Assembly: GCA_944472135.2 (NCBI GenBank)
Contig: OX235264.1
Span: 87,306,319-87,370,318 of the forward strand
DNA: 64,000 nucleotides
Source: Trichobilharzia regenti
Lineage: Eukaryota; Platyhelminthes; Trematoda; Strigeidida; Schistosomatidae
Reading direction: 5' to 3'
Part shown: positions 34,598 to 44,959 of the stretch, piece after piece
How the letters are laid out: every line of letters begins with the position of its first letter
How positions within the stretch are numbered: position 1 is the first letter of the stretch
Program-made: the position numbers and the translations under genes
Notes under the pieces: model-generated
What the model saw: the letters and a program-made list of their open reading frames with translations, nothing else
Told to the model about the DNA's origin: nothing
Database searches by the model: none

Positions 34598-35673
34598 CAG
34601 TTAGAGACCTTCCAGCTGAATGCATTCTATTGAATCCTGTTGCTCACGCTGAGAGTTAAACCTATCGCCAATTTATAAAAAAAACCAGAGCGTTTCGCAC
34701 AAACTTACGAAGCCACAAGAGCCACCACTTGTGCAATAGGTAAGAGTTTTTATTTATTGAAATCTATGAATTCGCTGTTGCATATTTTAGTGCTCTGAAA
34801 TAACAAGTTTCTGTTGCTATAGGCATCACAAGAACAGATACCTCGATAATAATTTAGATAGCTGTTTAATTTTGTCTCTGGTACGCTGATCTCACAGTTA
34901 ACTACCACTTAGTAAACAGCATCAAGTTGAAATTAAAGCCATAATTGAGGCAGTTGCTCTTGTCAATATGCCTACAGAGACCGATTATTCTGATTCACTG
35001 GAGCAAACTATGAGGTAATGCAGCAATTCGTAAACAGCTCACTGTTCGTCATTTACCTCTTGAACTTCATTTCTCAATTCATGAATTTCGTATCTTAAAA
35101 GAAAGATGCCCCAATATCTTCCAGTCGTATATATATATATTCTTATGAACACCACAGACTGTTAGTTACCACCACCAAATTCTAATAGCTATGGCTGGCT
35201 GGAGCGCCGATGTAACATCTATGTTAATGAGAGCTCAAATAATCCCTATATCATCTATACCTGCTCCCTGTTTTCTTTCACTCTATCCAACTATCCTTCC
35301 ACAACCTAATTTACCATACATATTCCTACTGCATCCGTCTCATTCTCACTCACACCATTTTCATATGCCTCCTTATGTTCGCTCACCTGAATGATTTCTG
35401 CCAAAAACACGTTCTCATCGTCCTAGAACAAGCAATTCATTTTACGGTCCAAACATGAAGAATGCCACACCTTTGAAAAACATATTAGTCCATACCAAAA
35501 CTGATAACAGGTTCCCTAAAGATCAACGTTATTTTGAATCATTACACAAACCTAATACTACCTTGTCTCGTGGCAACAAGGTTTTGGAGTTACTCTTGGT
35601 CTGGGGACACCAACTCGCAAACCATAACTTGCTTTTTAAATCTCCTTATTTTAGTTTTCTTATTATGTAACTA
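34598..35673 (+). pseudogene. possible decayed exon cluster of an unknown gene
   Basis: Three exon-like blocks lie on the + strand. 34598-34739 follows TATATATAG and ends at a GTAAGAG donor but has one stop. 34909-35014 reads KQHQVEIKAIIEAVALVNMP and on, ending at GTAATG. 35158-35673 follows an ACCACAG acceptor and stays in one frame over about 170 codons with a single TGA at 35392. That last block reads MAGWSADVTSMLMRAQII, a Pro/His-rich stretch, then a basic segment. Splice phases of the blocks do not fit one another. I do not recognise a family; this may be a pseudogene or chance. Confidence 0.22.
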
Positions 35674-36954
35674 CCAATTTCCAACAGAATCTTTCCTATA
35701 TTAACCCTTTAAATCCACCACTGCCTATAAATACCATTGCTACTATCAGGAGCAACAAATAGTACCACCCCAGAGTGCAGTTATTCATTAGAAGAATTTC
35801 GCATTTCTTAATTATCCTTTATAACAGTGAGAGATTAAATAAACCATATTAATCAATTTGCCTAAAAGTTATGTGGTTCAAGGTTTTATTGTACAGAAGT
35901 TACGGCAAGCTAATGCTACTGATGAAAACTGGTGTATCCTGTGAAAGTCTTCTTCATGTTTACGGTCTTATGGTTGATGTTTTGGGAAACTATGTGACAC
36001 AGAAAATTTGGGATTCCGGAACTCCAGAACACAAACAAGTATTAAATCACAAAACTGATTGATACGCATCATCATTATCCTTTCAAATATGTTTGTCGTG
36101 TAATACAAAAGCTATTCAATGTATTCCATTGAAAATTCAAATATCTATCATTAAAGTACCACATCAAATAATATGCCTGAATGATAGGACCCAGTATAAA
36201 ATAGTGTCATCCTTTCTCACGAGTCATGTGATTTAGCTTGTGATGGAGTTTATATGTGAATGTATCATTTCTCAGGCATATTATGATTTAGTGTGTGAGA
36301 TCAACTCATCGTCTTTTGTCTCACCTTGGTCTTTGTCGGATCGCCAACCAATAAGAATAGACATATCCGGACAATAAGAACAATACATTCCCACGGTTGT
36401 AAGCCGACTTTATTACGGTTAAGAAAATGTATAAATATCATGGGTTGTTTCTTAAACCCAAATAGTATAGTACAAGACAAATACCTTGGAGTCTTTTGAT
36501 ATTTGCTCAGTAAATCGGAAAGTACAACAGACAAATAGACGTACCAAGTCGAGGCGTACCAGTCGAGTTCATTACCGTTACAGTTATTAACAGGCACAGA
36601 TATAACAAAGTAGCGAACAGATTTATTCAGTTCAGTTCAGTTATAACACTGAAGTGTTTAATTTTGCTTAATATGGTGAAGATTAGATTAGATTGACGAT
36701 TCTTATTGTCGTACATCCTGTGAACTGAATAAATTAATGGCTCTACTGTAATGTCAAATAACGTGATCATTACGAACCTCAGACGAATAGGAATTTGTAG
36801 ATTCTCTCTTTTATGGGTTACCGTATCCTTTTCTTCATGACGTGTATCAAATTGGTTAAACCATCAGGTCAGGAGATACTTCTCCTCCTTTCTTATTCTC
36901 ACCGTTATCAAGCTTTTAACATATTCTGCTGTCATAGGAACTTAGGAATTGTTG
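35674..36954. other. no recognisable feature
   Basis: AT-rich; a few 60-100 codon frames without domains (for example 36301-36597 minus). No repeat recognised. Confidence 0.35.
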
Positions 36955-37080
36955 TTAGGTGGTTGGAAGCGACCGTAAGGAAACCTTGGACCTAAGTCTC
37001 ATGCTTGTTGGCACTCATCAGCAAGGCATGTCTGCTAACATGTATGGAACCTAGGTCCATGGTTTCCTGCCGATTGCCTA
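36955..37080 (-). mobile_element. type-4 SINE hammerhead part with fold-back remnant
   Basis: The minus strand reads GCCTTG, CTGATGA, a stem-II hairpin (GTGC...GCAT), GAGA in place of GAAA, then GGTC and CAAGG (37026-36984). Beyond it TGGAACCTAGGTCCATGG and CTGCCGATTGCCTAC repeat part of the element in the other orientation. The core is complete except for the GAAA strand. Confidence 0.7.
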
Positions 37081-37275
37081 CAACGATATAAAAACAATTC
37101 AGAGCCCACCTTGATGGCGATCCACCTAGTATGCTGGCCACATTGTAGACTTGACCGACAGAATTCAGTCTGCACAAAAAGAAAGACTGAAAGCGGGATA
37201 TTAATTATTACTTAGTGTCTAATCAAAGAACTTAGAAGTAATATTTTAAATTTACGAGTAACTACTAAATTAAAC

Positions 37276-37505
37276 TGCGTCGGTGGCATAGCGGTTAGGA
37301 CGCTCGCCGTCCATGCACATGGTCCGGGGTTCAATTCCTGGCCGACACATTCCTTTACCTCGCTAAGCCAGCAATAATGCTGGTAAAGAGGAAAGGTTGG
37401 GAATGAGGTTAGCAAACCCATCCTGTACAATAAACACCGCTACAGAAACTTCAAGCCACTAGCTTGAAGCCCTATGTTCCACTGGGGAACTTGTAGGAAA
37501 AAAAA
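37276..37505 (+). mobile_element. type-2 SINE with 12-base target duplication
   Basis: Perfect ACTAAATTAAAC at 37264-37275 and 37506-37517. The head TGCGTCGGTGGCATAGCGG with B box GGTTCAATTCC gives the cleanest + strand example. The body is CCTTTACCTCGCTAAGCC and the tail CCCTATGTTCCACTGGGG plus poly-A. Confidence 0.93.
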
Positions 37506-37517
37506 ACTAAATTAAAC

Positions 37518-39263
37518 AATTAGTAAGTAAAAACTATGGGCAATTTAATGGCGATTGCCTCTCAGAGTGTATTTGTTCGTTTCGGAACAATATAATACCC
37601 ACGATACAATGAAACTTAATAGGTGGAGTAATCCAAGACATTTATTGACTTGGTCAGTATTAAGTTATAAATAATAACTACAACACTGACGAACTACAAA
37701 ACTCCACTAGTAGGAGTGTTCTACTTAATATGAAGGTCCTTAATCCCTACACAAATGAATCAAGTATATTGATTGACTACTGATTAGGATATGACTGCTA
37801 AAAAAAGAGATTACTCCATTACTTTTCATCGAATGTCTTCGGTTATACTTGTGATTAATACACTGAACTGCATGGTTAGACAATAAAATGAAGTTCATTC
37901 CACTTTATTCACGTGTAAGGGATATGAATTTATTTCCTATAGACAGTAGGTTTTCTATGATTGTTTTTGATGCTTGTCAACGTAGCACACTACTAAAGTT
38001 AAGTAAATTCACTGTTCAATATGTACTAGAACTTATAGTGTATAACCCGCCTAGTCCGTAAATATACATACAGATGTGCATATAATTTGTGCAATTCATT
38101 TTTCACAACTTATTTTTCACGTATAATCAACTCTTAAAATCATAATTTCTATAAGAAACCTAATTAAATCTATTCATTCTTTTTTAGAGTGAACAAAGTT
38201 TATACTACAGATGAGATATTGACATCATTACACTGAATTAAAACGAAGAAAACTCACCCCTTGTATTTATGATAATTCAGTTGACAGAGTTGATGATATT
38301 AAAGCTAAACCAATATTAAACACTTATAAACAATAATCATAATATCTTGAAAATCCCCATTTAGTCATATGAAAAAGAGAAGACGTTCAGCGAAGAGACT
38401 CTTTTCGGCGAATTCATTCACATAGCTGTACAATCGCATTTATATATAATTATTTGTGTGTGTGTGTGTACATGAGGTTTGTCAAAATTAGATAATTGAT
38501 CAGGTAATAAAAGAATGATCTAATATAGAAACAAGGTTAATTGGACAGCAACTAAAGCAAGATTGAGTTAGTAAGTTAGATGACGTAATACAATTGACTA
38601 AAATGTCTTAACTTAGGTCAGGGTAGCAACAGAGGTAATTACAGCTAGAGATTAAGTAGAAGTGGGGTAGATAATAATGCCATTTAAATTAATAATCATA
38701 ATAGTTTTATTATGAAAAATAAGTTCACTGACCTTACAGAATCTTCTGCGTGTAGAATCTTCAAGGAAATTTTCTAATCTGTAATACGTAATTTTAAACA
38801 ATATTGTTTTACTAAAAGCATACTTAAATAATCTACCGTGTTTGCCTTCTATTTCCTCTGAAAAATTCATACTAGTAGGTTGAAACTTATTTGAAAATGG
38901 GCATGAGTAAATACTGCGATCCAAGAATGTAACTGGATAGATGAAACAACATGAGACAGAGTAAATAAGATGCATATTGATAGATGGAAAATTTGAGAGC
39001 CCTGAGATGTGATAACAGACCGTCATTCAGTAAAATAAACTGATGTCTTTATTCTCTTCTACGTTCAGCGGTTTCAATAAAGCTACTTAAATCAATATTC
39101 CTCATTAGTGACGATGGTTGTATAAATTTCTTTGTTCTTTAGTTGTTGGATTTCGAAGGTTAGACCCTTCTGAAATTGCCCATTCTTCACCAAAGTCGCC
39201 TAATTGGCCAAGTTCAACAATAGCGTCCCAGGAGTGTGAACGCTGCAATGACCCTGAACGCAT
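37518..39263. other. no recognisable feature
   Basis: AT-rich with a GT microsatellite at about 38455-38470. The 124-codon minus frame at 38652-39026 shows no domain. Confidence 0.35.
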
Positions 39264-39410
39264 GCTTAGGATTAGGATTAGGGTTAAGGTAAGTATTGGG
39301 GTTAGGGTTAGGATCAGGGTTATAATTAGCATTAGGGTTAGAATTGCGGTTTGGATAAGGGTTATGATTAGGGTCAGGATTAAGCTTATGGTTACGATTA
39401 GGCATAGATT
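39264..39410 (+). repeat. degenerate telomere-like hexamer array
   Basis: About 147 bases of TTAGGG-type units with many variants (GTTAGG, ATTAGG, GTTAAG, GTTATG), for example GGGGTTAGGGTTAGGATC. TTAGGG is the flatworm telomere repeat. The array is internal and old. It produces artefactual six-periodic frames on both strands. Confidence 0.85.
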
Positions 39411-39764
39411 TATAGTTGATGTCATTTATTTTAATTTGTTTTATTATCCACGTTTTCCTGGTAAGTAGTCGTCTATCCTTTTGCTGGAAACCATGATAAT
39501 TCAACTGAGGGTTTTTTTGGAAGACTGTAAACAGGATGAGACAGATAAACGATTCACAAAAACGGTTTATCTGTAGTCATCTCGGTGAATACATGTACTG
39601 AAATTAGTCTAACTTCACAACTGATACTCCTCGTTACAACTAGGACGTATTTTTAAGCCATATCAGAGAAAGATAACTTGTTTAATGCGTTTTCAAGTAT
39701 TTTCTTGTCAATAAACATCATTTTTTGAGCAAACATTCCTCATTTTTCTGATCTGACACTAGTA

Positions 39765-39862
39765 ACTAGTGTGATGCGTCTAGTCCTCTCATTGGTGCAG
39801 ACTGAATTTTATCAGTCAGGTTGTCATATGGCTCTAGGTAGCTCGCCATCACGGTGCACACT
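39765..39862 (+). repeat. single arm of the fold-back repeat
   Basis: ACTAGTGTGATGCGTCTAG, GTGCAGACTGAATTTTATC and GGTAGCTCGCCATCACGG match the left arm of the 22810-23020 fold-back. It directly precedes the type-4 SINE. Confidence 0.7.
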
Positions 39863-39873
39863 GATTAGATGGT

Positions 39874-40113
39874 ATTAGATGGTTGGAGGCGATCGGCAGG
39901 AAGCCTTGGACCTAGGTTTCGTGATAGTTGGCACTCGTCAACTCGAATAGCTCAGTGGTAACATCTCTGACTGCAACACTCAATGGGTGACGCAGGTTCG
40001 AATCTCAGAAGGGACATAAGTTCCTTCAAGGTTGCAGATACTTCTCGCTGACGAGTGCCAACTGGCACGAAACCTAGGTCCAAGACTTCCTGCCGATCGC
40101 CTCCAACCATCTA
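39874..40113 (+). mobile_element. type-4 SINE with inverted second copy of its 3' end
   Basis: The centre is a tRNA-like head (A box TAGCTCAGTGGTAAC, B box CAGGTTCGAATCTC), then GAGTTCCTTCAAGG-like sequence and the hammerhead region. The last 67 bases (TGACGAGTGCC to CCAACCATCTAAT) also occur as reverse complement before the head (39874-39940). The whole can fold into a long hairpin with the tRNA-like part in the loop. A copy without the inverted arm lies at 60229-60395. Confidence 0.85.
40043..40085 (+). ncRNA. well-formed hammerhead ribozyme motif in type-4 SINE
   Basis: All conserved parts are present: CTGACGA (fits CUGANGA), stem II GTGCC/GGCAC with an AACT loop, and GAAA. Stem III is a 3-base-pair ACC/GGT with a 2-base loop, and the cleavage triplet is GTC at 40078-40080. 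Stem I TTCTCG/CAAGA has one C-A mismatch; other copies show CCTTG/CAAGG here. The layout and tiny stem III resemble Sm-alpha and PLE hammerheads. Activity is predicted, not shown. Confidence 0.72.
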
Positions 40114-40459
40114 ATTCCTCATTTTTATGATTGGTCACCTGAAGGTCACTCGTACGTTCGTACTGCTGGGACGCTTTGTTGAACTTTGTCGCCTAATTCT
40201 TACTGCGTAGAAATAATTTCATTTTCTAAGAATAGTAGTAATTGAATTAGAAACAGAATAGTTCAAGATGGGATTTCTTGTAGACCAAATAAGCAGTAAA
40301 CAGCTTTTCCTTTATTGCTTTAAGCCATTTTAGGGATCACACACACACATAATCCTATCTGAGATGAATCGATGGGGGATGTGTTAACCATATTATATCA
40401 TGGTTACTTTCATAGAAGACCGCTTCTCAAAACCTTTAAGCCACGAAAAAATTGACATC
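40114..40459. other. no recognisable feature
   Basis: AT-rich spacer between a SINE and a candidate LTR. Confidence 0.35.
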
Positions 40460-40780
40460 TGTAACAATAGAAGGCAAGACACGGATGCCAAGGTATATAT
40501 TTACCAATAATCATACTGCTGTTTATATATCTACAGTCTATATTCGTTAACCAATCACTGAGCGTGTGATTTTGGTTTAAATCAAACAACATGAAATAGA
40601 GTGATCAAATATACACAGTATTCTGTTGCCAATGCAGTACTGAACTGTGGGAAAGGAATTCTGTCTCTAACATCAAATAGAATGTTCAAATAGAAACATC
40701 GTATTCTGTTATTAATGCTAAATTGAACTGTGGGAATATGTGGGAACAACATTCCGTTGGCACAGATTGTCTGTATCACA
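40460..40780 (-). mobile_element. candidate solo LTR with U3-like duplication
   Basis: The minus strand reads TGTGATACAG...CTATTGTTACA. The end resembles LTR-alpha (TGTAACAA(T/C)AGAAG(G/A)CAAG on the + strand). A CCAAT box (GATTGGTT) and GATATATAAAC are present. Two related blocks about 90 bases apart (GTATTCTGTT...GAACTGTGGGAA) look like duplicated U3 sequence. The flanks CATC and CCAC do not match, so the outer boundary is uncertain. Confidence 0.45.
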
Positions 40781-41579
40781 CCACTGCAGGATCTACTAAT
40801 ATTATAAACTAATTTTCAATCAGTAAATTGAATGCACTCCTTTCTTGAGAATGGAGATGTATTACTCAGACAGTTTAAGTGCGATTAAAGAATATTCTCT
40901 AAGTGTACAAGCTAACACTATATTTACTGAAGCAGTGAAGTGTAAAACACTAGGATAACGACTAGTATAGGGGAAGGTAAGTAATTTTTTAGAAGTCTAA
41001 AGAACAAAACGAGCTGTTCAGCGAAGAGGCTGTTTTCGACGAATTCTCCTCTTGACACAGGAGCATCAAGTAAAATAGTTACTGAAAGTGCATACTTTTT
41101 TCATCTGAAGCAAGATTCAATAAATAGTCTACCATATTTTCTTTTCAAATCTATCGAAAAATGAACAGTATTATATCGAAAGCTTATTAAACATATGTGT
41201 GAGTTCATGTAGCGGTCAAAACACATTGTCCTTATGTTGATTTCATCACCAAACCTCCTTCGCTATATATATATCCTACATTTGTCAAATGAATTCCATT
41301 TGACAGTCATTGGAAAGCTACTCATTTAAAATAGTTCTATGGTAATTAAGATGGACTAGTTCTCGTTTCAGTCTAAATAAAGCACTGGTGTGTAGCCTAA
41401 ATTATAACTACGCAGTTCACTTAAATTACGAGGATTCGTTTGAAGAAACTTATCGAACGATCAATCCACATACATTTTACTTTACTCATTCTCTACACTA
41501 AATTTGAATCTAGTCACATGTAGATAACCTCACTTAGTTTACTAGTTCACTAGTTTTCTAGCCGTTCTTAAGCTCGTAG
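40781..41579. other. no recognisable feature
   Basis: AT-rich, no coding frame or recognised repeat. Confidence 0.35.
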
Positions 41580-42443
41580 AAAGAGGCGAAATTGAGCGTA
41601 TGGCTAGTGACGCTACCTCTGAAAATCAGTGCAGGAGAACGACAGCAAAATTCTCGTCCAAAAATACCACCAATAGCATCTACAGATTCGCAAGTGGATG
41701 CCAATTCCCCTACAGAAACAAAAGTCTTGCATTCAGTGGAGCTATTGAAAGCCAGGAGGTTAACAGGACCAGACAGAATTTCTCTTGAAGCACTGAAAAT
41801 GGCTCCAGAGTCCGCAGAGAATATGCTCACGCCACTATTGCAAAAGGTTTGGAAGGAAGGAAGGAAGGAAAGGGACCTGCTGATAGAAAGAAAGACTACT
41901 TCTTCAAATTACCAAAGAAGGGTCACTTAGGCCTTTCCAAGAACTGCCGCGGAGTCATTCCCTTGTCCACCCCAAGAGAAATACTAAATTGTGTCATCCT
42001 TGATAGAATAAAAGATGAATTGGATGCAGAACTTCACTCCTGGAAAAATCTGGATTCAGGAAAAGTAAATTATGCGCATTTCAAAATGCAACTCTATGCA
42101 TCATTATCAAACAGAGAATGGAGTGATAGTCAAGTCAATACCTCAACTGCATTGATTTTAAGAAAAATCTTCGACAGCGTTAACCGTAGAGTAATCTGGA
42201 CACCACTTCAACATTATGGAGTGCCCCAAATCCCCATCAACTTCATTCAACAACCGTATGTCTGTCTGTCTGTTTTCGACATAGAACTTTGCACAAATGT
42301 GCGGAAGTTCAAGTCGCCACATTCCGTGTAGCACGCGAAGCAAGAGAAGAAAGTACAAGAAAAGCATAATAGAAACAGTGAGCAGAGGTGTGAGACAAAG
42401 GAGTAATAAAGAAATACAAAACAGTTTCATTGAAGATCATAAG

Positions 42444-44921
42444 TCACAGGGAGTGGATGCATCTGCGCCACTGAGAACGATTTTGAGCCATGTCACCAAT
42501 TGTTTCCAACCATAGATTTTTACCGTCCCGAGGACCCCAGCCTGGAAGTCTACACCTTCCTACGTGGCTTAGACCAACTGTTGTGGATTTCATTGACTGA
42601 TGCCAAGTTTTTGTTTGACCGCCGCTAGCTTTTTTCCAGCCTGACCCTATATCCGCTAACATAGCTCGTCGAGGGAGGCGATGGCTTGGCATACGTAACA
42701 CATGTCCTAACCATCTCAGTCTTTGTAGCTTCACGACTTCGTCGATTGATTTCCCCTGTTTACCTAGAACTCTACGCCTAACCTCCATGTTGCTCACCTT
42801 ATTATGCCACTTTACACGGGAAATAGAACGCAGGCACCTATGATCAAAGACAGCTAGTCTTTTCATGTCTTCCACTCTCAGTGGCCAGGTCTCACAACCA
42901 TAAAGGAGGACGGAGCGGACTGATGAGCAGTACACCCGCCCTTTGGTCGATAGTCGAACATCTCGTCTACGCCAGAGTCGGCGTAAACTAACAAATGCGA
43001 AACGAGCCCCTTGTATTCGTGCTGAGATTTCGTCAGAGATCAGCCCGTTGGGGCTGATGGTACTTCCCAAATAAGTGAAGCGGTCAACGTGCTCTACCAC
43101 TTCACTTCCTATTTTTAAACTAGGCGTCGATGTAGTCCAGTCCTGTAACATCATCTTGCATTTGGCGGGAGCGAATCGCATGCCAAACATTCGTAGATTG
43201 CGGCTCAAGGTGTTTAGAAGACTCTGCATTTCGTCAGCGTCTTCGCCTAGAAGGACTATATCGTCTGCATATTCCAAGTCAACGAGATTATTCCCCGGTA
43301 GCAAGTCAATCCCTGAGTCGCTGAAGTCACCTAGGGTTAAGTCCATTAACACATCTATGATGAAGTTGAATAGAAAAGGAGATAATGGGCATCCTTGACG
43401 GACACCACTGGTCGTCATCAGTTCAGATGACAGCTCGCCGTAAGCCCTCACCTGGCTGTATGAGTACGAGTAGAGTGCCTTAATCAGTGCAATATATTTT
43501 CTTGGAATTCCCTTTACAGCCAAGCATCTCCAGAGAACTTCCCGATCGACAGAGTCGAATGCTGCCTTTAGGTCAAGAAATATAATGACTGTTGGACGCC
43601 GGTAGGAATGCCTATGTTCTAGAATCTGTCGGAGGGTGAAGATATGATCAATACACCCTCTTCCTGGTCTAAAGCCTGCCTGGCTCTCTCGTGTTTGTGC
43701 TTCCCGAGCACCACTCAGTCTACGCATGATTATTGAGCCTAAGACTTTAGATACTATATTAGTCAAGCTAATCCCTCTGTGATTATCACAGGAAGACTTG
43801 TCTCCCTTCTTGTATATGGGGATAATCAGTGACTTACACCAACCCGATGGGACTTCTTCTGATTCCCAGACGCTGCCTAGTACCTCAGTTAATCCGGACA
43901 GTAAGCTGTCTCCACCGTACTTAAATACCTCTGGAGTCATTCCATCAGGTCCCGCTGCTTTGCCTAGTTTCAGATTGGTGACAGCTTTAGTAACCTCAGT
44001 TAGTGACGGAGGACCTGTGTTTATATCCCATTCAGGGAGGTGTTGGATGCTCGGAAGGTTGAGCGTGGCTGTGGGCAAATTAAACTGCTCCTCATAATGC
44101 TCTTTCCAACGATCCAGTCGTCTATCCTGTGAGCTAATTATAGTGCCATTTTTTTCCGAGATTGTCTCACTGATGATTTGTCTTCTCCCACCCGTTTCCC
44201 TGATGAGTCCAAAGAGTTGCCTGGTGTTGCCTATCCTCGAAGCTTTCTCCATCTCTTTGGCTTTTGTCGCCCACCACTGTTCACGGTCCTTGCGGAGACT
44301 TTTCGTAAGTTTCCTCTTGTGCAGCTTTCGCTCCTCATTGAATTCGGAGCTCGCCGGAATAAGTCTTCTAGCATCTATCAGTTCGGATGAGGCGGTGGAG
44401 ATCCAGTGGTTTTTACTCACCTTTGGGTTTACCTTATTCACAGCTTTTACAGCTGTATCTATGGCTGCCTGGATATTTTTCCAAGCTTCTTCAGGGTGAG
44501 CACAGCTGTCGAACACAGATATGTGTTTAGCTAGTTCTTCCTGAAATACGGATTTAGTTTCCTGATCGAGCTGGGGACGTGATGGTTTTACCGCCAGCTG
44601 TTTCCTACGTCCGTTCAGTCGTAAGCACACCCGAGCGCGGACCAGTGCATGGTCGGTATCTACGCACGTGTTCCAGAAGGAGCGACAATCTCCTACCGAC
44701 CCACGCCAACGATAGCTTATTGCTATGTGGTCTATTTGTGTCCAGCGTTGGTTTGATGAAGGGGGTCTCCAAGTCAAACAGTGTCTCTCCTTGTGTTTGA
44801 AGTTAGTGCTTACAAGAAACAAATGATTATCAGAGCAGAACTGTAGGAGACGGTCACCGTTGTCGGTTCGCTGGCACGGAACTCCATAGGTGCCACCGAC
44901 ATCCTTCTCAGATTGACACAA
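42444..44921 (-). CDS. RTE-B reverse transcriptase, C-terminal 825 codons
   Basis: Copies the LINE RNA into DNA at the nicked target. The first 100 residues finish the endonuclease (TWRPPSSNQRWTQIDHIAIS, then DTDHALV, equivalent to the SDH box). RT motifs follow in order: GKAAGPDGMTPEVFKYGG, IPIYKKGDKSSCDNHRGISL, ESQAGFRPGRGCIDHIFTLR, VIIFLDLKAAFDSVDRE (catalytic Asp), SGVRQGCPLSPFLFNF, and EYADDIVLLGED near residue 550 with the YADD catalytic pair. The last 150 residues form the conserved RLRWLGHVLRMPSHRLPRRA tail. The first Met is not the true start: the frame is cut off from its N-terminal half by the frameshift. RTE clade is the best fit; the subfamily is not named. Confidence 0.9.
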   Translation of the reverse strand: MCQSEKDVGGTYGVPCQRTDNGDRLLQFCSDNHLFLVSTNFKHKERHCLTWRPPSSNQRWTQIDHIAISYRWRGSVGDCRSFWNTCVDTDHALVRARVCLRLNGRRKQLAVKPSRPQLDQETKSVFQEELAKHISVFDSCAHPEEAWKNIQAAIDTAVKAVNKVNPKVSKNHWISTASSELIDARRLIPASSEFNEERKLHKRKLTKSLRKDREQWWATKAKEMEKASRIGNTRQLFGLIRETGGRRQIISETISEKNGTIISSQDRRLDRWKEHYEEQFNLPTATLNLPSIQHLPEWDINTGPPSLTEVTKAVTNLKLGKAAGPDGMTPEVFKYGGDSLLSGLTEVLGSVWESEEVPSGWCKSLIIPIYKKGDKSSCDNHRGISLTNIVSKVLGSIIMRRLSGAREAQTRESQAGFRPGRGCIDHIFTLRQILEHRHSYRRPTVIIFLDLKAAFDSVDREVLWRCLAVKGIPRKYIALIKALYSYSYSQVRAYGELSSELMTTSGVRQGCPLSPFLFNFIIDVLMDLTLGDFSDSGIDLLPGNNLVDLEYADDIVLLGEDADEMQSLLNTLSRNLRMFGMRFAPAKCKMMLQDWTTSTPSLKIGSEVVEHVDRFTYLGSTISPNGLISDEISARIQGARFAFVSLRRLWRRRDVRLSTKGRVYCSSVRSVLLYGCETWPLRVEDMKRLAVFDHRCLRSISRVKWHNKVSNMEVRRRVLGKQGKSIDEVVKLQRLRWLGHVLRMPSHRLPRRAMLADIGSGWKKASGGQTKTWHQSMKSTTVGLSHVGRCRLPGWGPRDGKNLWLETIGDMAQNRSQWRRCIHSL

Positions 44922-44959
44922 TTTCCCTACTTGAGCGTTAAAGTCACCAGCTAGAACGA

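Noticed and set aside
37276..37350. Genuine tRNA gene
   Set aside because: It is the head of a dispersed SINE with target duplication and a long non-tRNA body; the anticodon arm is not consistent between copies. The same applies to all tRNA-like segments here.
39105..39504. Overlapping 96-116 codon frames on both strands
   Set aside because: Produced by the hexamer telomere-like array, which stays open in several frames with a repeating pattern.
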